Assembly: GCA_019055375.1 (NCBI GenBank)
Contig: JAHQIW010000310.1
Location: 1-64,000, forward strand
Source: Parelaphostrongylus tenuis
Taxonomy: Eukaryota; Nematoda; Chromadorea; Rhabditida; Metastrongylidae
Reading direction: 5' to 3'
DNA length: 64,000 nt
Shown here: positions 57,801 to 64,000 of the stretch, piece by piece
How positions within the stretch are numbered: the first letter of the stretch is position 1
Layout of the letters: each line of letters starts with the position of its first letter
The notes under the pieces: generated by a model
What the model saw: only the letters and a program-made list of their open reading frames with translations
Told to the model about the DNA's origin: nothing
Databases searched by the model: none
Position numbers and translations under genes: made by a program

Positions 57801-59749
57801 TTCTCGTCCTAAACCAGTAGAGCCTCCCATCTCGTTGTAATTGGAAAATTCGTGCTAAAACGGTCTAGAGGAATAAAACCACTTGTTAAACACATCTCTA
57901 ATCCCTTCAGTCTTCAGCAAAACATGAGAGCAATAAGGACTAGTAGCATTGTATACTGAAATAATCTAACAAAACACAAAATTTTTTCTGATTCATCACT
58001 CTGCAGGCTCGTCAGCGAACGAATCAATGGCGGAATCAAATAAAGAAAAAGGTTTGTACCCATTTGTCTTACCATATTGAAATATGAATGTGATGTGAAA
58101 GAAAAGTGATGCCTCATATTACGTGGACTTCCTGTTGGGAGTTATATTATATTAAGACGTCATTAACGCATATGTACTCACCAAGGATGATGTCAATACC
58201 TCCCTTAATTCGACCCATGTATGGATATTGGGGATCCAGGTCCATAAGCTCACATAAGCTTGTTACAAATCTTTATGTGGTTGACGTTTCAGTTGTTTCG
58301 GCTTTATCGGGACCACCACAGTTTCAGATTAATGCAGATAGCAGTAGCCTCTTTGGTAGGGTGAGAAAAAGGCAGTTCTTGGTGACACTACTCCATTTAT
58401 GAGTGCCTCACTCTTGTGGCTTCGTGTTGATGAGCCAGCTGGTAAAACCAACATAGCAAAGAGAAGCACCTGCCGTATACACCGAACTGGGAAGAAGGCG
58501 AAACAGAGCATTAGCCACAAGAGATTCGTAGCAACCTCAATTAACCTCATCAACGAACGAAGATATCCATTAAGCGTAGTAAAACTAATTTTACTCATTT
58601 TCATCTACACGACCCACCATCACAATTGACTGTAAAGATCCTAACACTTGTTGCTCGTTTTTATCCTCGCATTCATCATTCATAAAGGTCGTCGAGCACT
58701 TCACGCGTTGCTTCGAATGCAGCTTGAGGATTTCGCCTTCGTAATTGATTTTGTGGAATGCTGGTGAAAATGATTCTTCATGCATGGAGGAAGTCGAGTT
58801 AAGGCCTCCTTAACGTTTAGCTGACTGACTACAGAAGAGTGTTAGGAAAGGAATCGAATAAGGACCTTGCTTATCGCTTTGCTTCTTGCATCACTTACGA
58901 CTGTCCCACACCGCTCCCATACTAAAATTAGTCTAAATTCAGTACATAATGTTAAAAAAATGGAATATTAACAAAAATTCAGAACTTTCTTCAAGTGCTA
59001 TATCCAGTAGTACCACTCATACAATATCAAGCAGTACTTCGATTCTCGTTTGTTATATTCATTACTGTCCCCCCTATGTCGTCTATTTCTTTATAACTAA
59101 AATACTTATTGCTCGCTTGGTAGTTCTGTATCAACAAAATCTCTATTGAGGACCTTGACTGCCTCGTAAATCTGTTAGCGTGAGAAGCCGCAGGTAAAGC
59201 CCTTTCATGTTCCACTGTGCCACAAATTATATGCACTATACGTTGTGAAAGTTATCATTTTATATTTAAACACTAATAATTTCCTGTACTCTGACTAGTT
59301 TTCGTTATATAAAGAGCTGATTGTTGGCCACTCAGGTATTGGCAATCAAAAAAAGACGAAGAGAAGAAGAGATCTGAACATGGAAACTGATCTAAGTGTA
59401 GATGTTATAGTGTTACCGTTTGAGAAAACAGGTGTGATTTTGGCCTCAATTTCATAGAATTATGGCTCCTTTGCCTACGGTTCGCCATCTTGCTTAGGCT
59501 ATGGAGCTGCATTGTGCACGTAGATTGACAATAGTCATTGTGTAGATTTCTCTGTTTGTCTCGACATAATTTCTATGATCAGTCTTAGATCTGAATCAAG
59601 TGCGATCATTCTACATCTGTATGTCACGGACAGCGGCTTTGCTGATTCTTCTGGCTGCCCTCTTCACCATGGCGTTGTTCGCGCTCATCACATTTATCGC
59701 CGCCAAAAGATCCACTTCGTACCAGAAGGCAATGGATGCTTTTCATTGA
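45874..59749 (+). CDS. Cuticlin-like ZP-domain membrane protein
   Basis: Likely an apical matrix or cuticle protein secreted by epidermis. Seventeen exons: 45874-45903, 46617-46731, 50737-50861, 50940-50993, 51160-51248, 51679-51778, 52126-52165, 52468-52555, 52816-52912, 52978-53046, 54667-54744, 54812-54966, 55919-55995, 57615-57698, 58007-58051, 59336-59431, 59634-59749. Total 1458 nt, 485 aa, all phases compatible. Residues 1-15 are a signal peptide (MKLVLLLLLL core). The ZP domain runs about 32-273: GRIYVQGESDNERC, MQPRGVSFSFTLVVSFHP, GIDRAFHIQCFFLES, GMLIHSCLVDDGQGNQFELI, DAHVFKYADKVQIYFTC, YKHDGGCDG. Then comes a Pro/Glu/Asn-rich spacer with sequons NET and NTT, a KRRR furin-type site (424-427), a transmembrane helix (about 448-471) and a short tail. 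The exon 6 acceptor is ambiguous (51679 or 51682). It is a member of the nematode cut/cutl family; which one is unresolved. Confidence 0.9.
46923..47972. mobile_element. TIR element (MITE-1 family) in ZP gene intron 2
   Basis: The left terminus GGTTCTTTTCTGAGCCTGGC continues to TTTTGCTGGACAAATACTC. The right side near 47,925-47,972 has GTTCGGCAAACGAAATTTCT, a decayed inverse. Inside, TTATCGCAGGACA.AGCTCT occurs twice (47140, 47310), which suggests a rearranged or doubly inserted copy. Confidence 0.5.
49322..50481. mobile_element. TIR element (MITE-1) split by a SINE-B
   Basis: The left end CCTTTTCTCTTATCCAGGAG runs on to AAAATGAAGAAACAATCC and TCGTTGAACAGGAA. The right end 50430-50481 has TTGTTCAGCGAAATGGGTCG and TTTCAGATGGCAAGAATGG. 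The interior matches the 5916 and 21231 copies (GTGGAATGCGATTTTCGTTA). A SINE-B with a palindrome at its junction occupies 50078-50335. It lies in the 4-kb intron 2 of the ZP gene. Confidence 0.6.
50078..50335 (+). repeat. SINE-B with 25-base perfect palindrome at its 5' end
   Basis: The tRNA-like head is missing. Instead the copy starts at the internal CCCCGGAGGGATGGATGG block in reverse orientation (50078-50102), turns round across the loop CACCA and continues forward (50108-50132) to the usual 3' end GATCAACGCCGAGAGCTTTA. The arms match perfectly over 25 bases. A fold-back during reverse transcription, or two head-to-head truncated insertions, would explain it. Confidence 0.8.
53047..54666. 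other. ZP gene intron 10 with SINE-like scraps
   Basis: Contains a tRNA-like scrap near 53262-53330 (GCTTAGTGATGTCGGACG, then GGTTCGACCCC). A SINE-C-like piece at 53870-53930 (minus sense: CTTACAATCTCGAAGATAAT on plus) is comparable with CTTGCAATCTCGAGGATAGC elsewhere. The rest is AT-rich with nothing recognised. Confidence 0.4.
55290..55700 (+). mobile_element. Possible degraded Tc1/mariner-like scrap
   Basis: In ZP gene intron 12, one frame gives AKSPDLTHCDIILG at about 55,536-55,580, which resembles the SPDLTPCDFFLWG-type catalytic block of IS630/Tc1-mariner transposases. It is followed by GSTLPNQQLRKISKAKYVFH. Neighbouring frames are broken. No termini found. Confidence 0.4.
56540..56890 (+). 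mobile_element. RTE 3' fragment in ZP gene intron 13
   Basis: Shifted frames spell HVMRFNDSRWTEAVTERI, RPPTRWSDFFTKGIEE-like and RIPRARRTHWAILARDRE, the C-terminal end of RTE retrotransposon proteins. It ends with short direct repeats of ACAGGTGAC at 56860-56875, possibly the 3' tail. A 5'-truncated insertion is typical of such elements. Confidence 0.7.
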
Positions 59750-59995
59750 CCTGCAGATCCGTAATTCTAAAACACCACCGCTGAAAGAGATGCTTTAGTG
59801 CCGTTGATCACTTTCCTTCTCAATATGTACCATAACACTGGATTCATTTTCTCTATTTGTATCTCGACGCAGACTTTCCATTCCATTACAGGAAGTCGGT
59901 ACCTTAGTGAAACAATTATCCTTTTTCTAAAATTAACAAATACTCTGCTAACATTCTTCTGTTTTGTCTTGCCTGTGAATACGTAATTTTGTTGC

Positions 59996-60001
59996 AATAA
60001 A
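59996..60001 (+). terminator. Poly(A) signal of the ZP-domain gene
   Basis: A canonical AATAAA lies 247 bases after the stop codon at 59747-59749. It is the first such hexamer downstream in the right orientation, so it is the likely 3' end signal. Confidence 0.6.
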
Positions 60002-61740
60002 CTGTATAGTAGAAGTTCTAGTCGTCTTTAGCTTTAAATCTCTGATTTACCTTCTATAAGCTATCTCGCTGACCCTTTCTACGTCGTCACTCCTGTCATG
60101 TGTGCCCAGATCAAGAGTATTTCAACTATTTCTCATTTCATAAATAAATTCGTTCATTTAAACAGACTAGAGTCGAAGAACATACAATGGTCACTTGAGT
60201 AACTTTTAAGAGCATCAATAGATACGGGTAAAAATCGAGGACAAATCAGGGCTCTGATGACACAGTGTGTAACACATGACCCCCCAGAAAGGGAAGTAGC
60301 AGGTTTGATTCCGCACCACGTCAGGTTTCTAAGTTCCACTGGCATCTCACATTTTTATGATCACTCGGTTGTTACATTGATCGATGAGCTATAGTTGGTT
60401 TCCCAGTCAGAAATCTGCGTTTAGGCCTACTTACGGTTTTTGTTAACTATCCAGAAATCGAAACGCGGGTACAGAGAAAGGCAGAGCGAGGACCTCAGTT
60501 GTATAGTGAAGAACTTGGTGACCCTCGCAAAACAGAAGCGCGTTTCAGAATCACGTTAGGCTCCAAGATTTGTTCATCAGCATTATTGTGGTTGCAACAG
60601 AATTCTGACATTTCACTTATTTTGATTCGGGGTTTTTTTCAAAAATCCTGAGTGCTGGCGGAAAAGATTGTAATCGCTGTTGAGTTACAGGGTAGAAATT
60701 ATTAGTTGTACTCTTATTTGAATAAGTGATATCTTGAACAAAGCCAAGGTCTGGATCACTGCCAGTGAGTTCTTCAAAGTAATAACCATTTGTCTATGGC
60801 TATCCTTTATCTATTTCTGTATAAATATTCCAGATTTTTTATGCCATATAGTTTTGGTCTTTTATCTCAGAATCTTGGTCTGAATTCTGAGTATCTATAA
60901 ATTTTATGTGAATGAAAGAAATGATTCTTGGTGCGCAAGCGCGAGGTTTTTAATATTTCCAATTATTGAATACAATATAGTATAGATAATTCAATATAAT
61001 ATAGTAGGGGACAGCTTTCCAGCAATTTTGCCTTATTCACTACCTGGAATAATCTTATTAACTAGCAACATAAAAAATCAGACACTAGCATAACCTCAAC
61101 TACAAAGGTGATGAATAAAATTTTGGTTCTTTTAGTAATCAGCTTTTTCTAATCACTTGTCATTTTTCTCTTTCAAAACAAAATAGGAAAAAGCTTTCAA
61201 AGTGGTCGCTGTAATTTATCACTTATTTAACATAAAATTTCTCGGTTTTTGGCCCACGGAAGGACTATACTACTATTTTCCATACTGATTCCAATGGTAC
61301 AGCACCAATTGCCAATCGTTCACCGGAGCTAACTTGACAGAAGTACTAGATAAGCGAAATTTTTATTTCTCGTTTCACCTCAAGGGATCAGGTATGGTTA
61401 AAAGGAACCTGCAATACCCACTGCATCGGCTGCTGGTTCAATCTAATTCTTTGTGCTTAACAAGTCCTTCATTTCTTGGAGGTCCTCAAATTACTGTCAG
61501 ACTTGCTTGAGTGGGTAGCAACGTTGACCGTTAACAATTACAAGATACTGTTCAAGCCAACTAGACATCTAATCGCTTCCAACTATGCTAAATCTCTTTG
61601 CAGAGGCATCTGATCTCAGGTTTAATGCCTGCTGCACGACCCATAATGTACCGAACCTTTCATCGTGAATTCCGACCCATAATCGGCTTTTTCTCCGTTT
61701 TGCAAAAAGTTTCCGCATTTTTTTCTCATATATATGTTCG
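60002..61740. other. No recognised gene
   Basis: Mostly AT-rich. A weak tRNA-like scrap with B-box-like GGTTTGATTCC is at 60,303-60,313. Around 60,960-61,010 is an AATATAGTATAG-type AT repeat. No coding frame is supported. Confidence 0.35.
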
Positions 61741-62035
61741 ATAGCGCATCCACCGCAGTGGTTAGAGGTACTCTTCGTCTCACACGAGGTCGGTATTTAG
61801 CGCTCTTGACACATCAAACATCCATCCTTCTGGATCGGTAAGTTGGCATCAAACTGTTCTCAAACTTGTCGGTAAGGATAAACAGCACTGAATCGGTGCA
61901 GTGGAAAGCCACTGCAAGTTACTGTAAAAGCCAGATATGCATTCAATCACCTCAAACGAAGTTGGAATATCGGGGACGAATGCATAGCGTTTCCACTAGG
62001 GATTAATCAATGCCGAGATCTTTATCCTTTATCGT
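61741..62035 (+). repeat. SINE-B, full-order copy
   Basis: The tRNA-like head at 61742-61790 (CGCATCCACCGCAGTGGTTA) is followed by CATCCATCCTTCTGGATCGG, GGTAAGGATAAACAGCACTG, GAAAGCCACTGCAAGTTACT and a 3' end GGGATTAATCAATGCCGAGA then CTTTATCCTTTAT. It is the only copy on the plus strand with head and tail both present. Confidence 0.65.
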
Positions 62036-63100
62036 TCTATGTTTGTTCGATGCCTTCTATACACTCTAATCCATTGCTAGTACTAAACAAATCTTGTGTG
62101 GAGAAAGAGCACTCGTCCACTATATAATCATACTGGTGTCATTATTAGGTGTGATTGTGTGAGCTCTATAGGGAATACTACAACATTCCTTTTAGTATTA
62201 ATATCCTCTTATTCCTAGTAATATCCCACATTGATCATAACGACCGATTATCAGAGAACATTGTGCTGCACACTGCTGATAATGAATGCCATGTCAAAGA
62301 TACAGAGGCATTTCTGCGCTCTCACTTGCCACATCCTTGAAAACGCACACTTTCTTCAACAGACGATTTGCCTCTTCCAGTTTCAAAAAACTTGGTGAAA
62401 AATTACTGGTGAGACATCCTCTCACGTATAACGCTCAACACAGCATCTACTTTGAATATGTTGCCATTTGGATACAGAAAATCTAAGAAAAACTTCTGAG
62501 CATCAAAATAACCTGCCAACAGAAATAACACCTATCGGTACCATATACTACCGTAACTTCATTTATGATATCTACGGATCTCCAGATGGTTGATAAAGTC
62601 GAATGCCTAGTGCGTCTTTCAGAAATTATTTTACACTGAGCGCTCTGTCCTCTTTCTTTATTCCTCACTGGTGTTGTGCATGAAAGCTAGATTAACAACG
62701 GAAAGCAGTATCGGTTTTTTCAACGTTCGATATCGAATCAGCGATCGTTTCAAGTTTCGAACTGGCTAGTGACCATCAAATCGCAGTCTGCGATTTCGAT
62801 CCGTCACCCAGCACTCATTGATGCATTCCACACAAATCGCGAAAACATCTCATCCTGATTCGGTGCATTTTTATAATAGCTCGTGCTCTTCTGATTAGAA
62901 CTATGATTCTTGAGGATTCAACAGACTGCAAAACTCTCTCAATGTTTCTTCTCAACAGCAAGTAATATCGGTTCGGTTAGTCAAAGGGATAAAATACCGG
63001 GAAGATGTGGCCATTTTCTATTTGGTGGATTATTTACACATTTGTAACAGAGTCTTTCAATCGATTATTTTAAGACCTTGATCAAAAACAATATAATGTG
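62036..63100. other. No recognised gene
   Basis: Short open frames at 62155-62340 and 62286-62486 (plus) and 62483-62668 (minus) show no family resemblance. No repeats shared with the rest of the window were noticed. Confidence 0.35.
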
Positions 63101-63106
63101 ATAATA

Positions 63107-63495
63107 TATTTTGAGCCTTTCATAGGGTGTGTTTAGGCACTTATAGAGCGCTAGGCACGTGTTTCGGCCTTCCAGCCTCATCAGTTTTCTTTCAAGGTAC
63201 TTTTCGTTCTCAGTTCTTCTGAGACATATGTCCTACTTAGATAAATCGGCGACGAACTTTTTGCACTCGGCATAAGATGGAAAGATTGCTGAGGTATCAT
63301 TTCAGAGTGATTGATTGTCGATTGCATGGCGTACGGCTGCTACGCAGGCATAGGTAACAAAATTTTTCAATCAACTACTCTGAGACCTCTCAAAAAACAG
63401 AAGCACCGTGATACTGATGAGGCTGGAAGGTCGCAACTCGTGTCTAGCACTATATAAACGCCGTAACAGACCCCATGAAAAGCTCAAAATATGTT
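63107..63495. repeat. CACGTG fold-back element, inverted arms
   Basis: The left arm (about 63110-63190) has TTTTGAGCCTTTCATAGGG, TATAGAGCGCTAGGCACGTG and TTTCGGCCTTCCAGCCTCAT. The right arm (about 63412-63495) has the inverse: ATGAGGCTGGAAGGTCGCAA, CTCGTGTCTAGCACTATATA and CCCATGAAAAGCTCAAAATA. The spacer is about 220 bases. It is the third member of the family seen at 14984 and 30400. Confidence 0.75.
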
Positions 63496-64000
63496 ATCAG
63501 ATGATATTTACGAATTAATTGTTTCTCTGCTTTTTAGCAGTGTTATAACATTATAATCATACATCCAAGAATATTGAACGATGTTCTTAACATATAACCC
63601 TTTACGAGAGTTGAACTCGCGTTTCACCTATACTAAGAGCAAATTAATTGGTGTATTTTCATTTCTACATCGATTAGAGTATCGACGGTGCATAGCATGA
63701 TAAAACATCCGGCTTCAATCACTCTCGTGAAGTATACCATGCACTTCACTTCAGTATCAATCGCGACACTAATTTAATTCATTACTTTCGGGAGTTTAGC
63801 GGGTGTGTCGAATCGGCCCTCGTGGAGGATGAATAAAGAGAAGAGAATCGAATGCTGAGGGTACTAAGATCGGCGCAGTCTACGTAATGACAGACCGTGT
63901 AAGGAATTTTAGGGTCTAATTTTTAGAAAAAGGTTTTGAAGGCTCAAAGTGGCACAGGTTGAATGGCCGCGGTATGAATCCTCTGACGGAGAGCACCCTT
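63496..64000. other. Right end, SINE-like scrap only
   Basis: A minus-sense tRNA-like piece (GAGTTGAACTCGCGTTTCACC, at about 63608-63628 on plus) resembles the SINE-A/SINE-D heads. Nothing else is recognised, and any gene would have to continue past the window. Confidence 0.35.

Noticed and set aside
58106..58402. Plus-strand frame ending GRVRKRQF, considered as a further ZP-gene exon with a furin site
   Set aside because: Exon 58007-58051 joins in phase to 59336-59431, which supplies the KRRR site. Including this frame is not needed and no clean acceptor and donor pair fits it.

Overview
The window reads as nuclear DNA of a nematode, probably a parasitic rhabditid/strongylid (clade V) species. 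The reasons are short exons with mostly TTTCAG-type acceptors, a likely spliced-leader acceptor next to one start codon, a cuticlin-type ZP gene, an ech-6 type gene and many nematode-style RTE, mariner and tRNA-derived repeats. The species assignment is inference. Almost no gene is visible as one long open frame. The gene models here were built exon by exon from splice phase and protein-family conservation, and all four close with whole-codon totals.

Layout. 1-900 is GC-rich with nothing recognised. 900-4930 is packed with tRNA-derived SINE copies, a TA microsatellite and fragments. 7478-14388 (+) and 22227-28735 (+) are two tandem paralogs of mitochondrial short-chain enoyl-CoA hydratase (ech-6 type). 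Each has 9 exons and 285 codons, with identical exon lengths and phases. The space between them holds SINEs, two deletion-derived mariner copies and a TIR element. 28736-32505 has repeats and no convincing gene. 32506-38671 (-) is eIF3 subunit E (INT6), 11 exons and 432 aa. 38672-45873 holds TIR elements, SINEs and a decayed RTE retrotransposon. 45874-59749 (+) is a 17-exon cuticlin-like ZP-domain membrane protein of 485 aa with a furin-type site and a C-terminal transmembrane helix. 59750-64000 holds a SINE and a fold-back element.

How the genes relate. The three gene types (mitochondrial beta-oxidation/valine catabolism, translation initiation, cuticle matrix) have no evident functional link and lie far apart, so this is not an operon. 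The notable local event is the ech-6 duplication. An antisense RTE remnant lies in intron 7 of both copies, so it was there before the duplication, while other insertions are found in one copy only. Copy B keeps both catalytic glutamates but carries changes around the oxyanion-hole loop.

The likely novelty is in the repeats: several tRNA-headed SINE families, a TIR element family of about 0.7 kb, a CACGTG-core fold-back family, a GC-rich nested hairpin in an eIF3e intron, and a 25-bp perfect palindrome at a SINE inserted in a TIR element. No new protein system was found.
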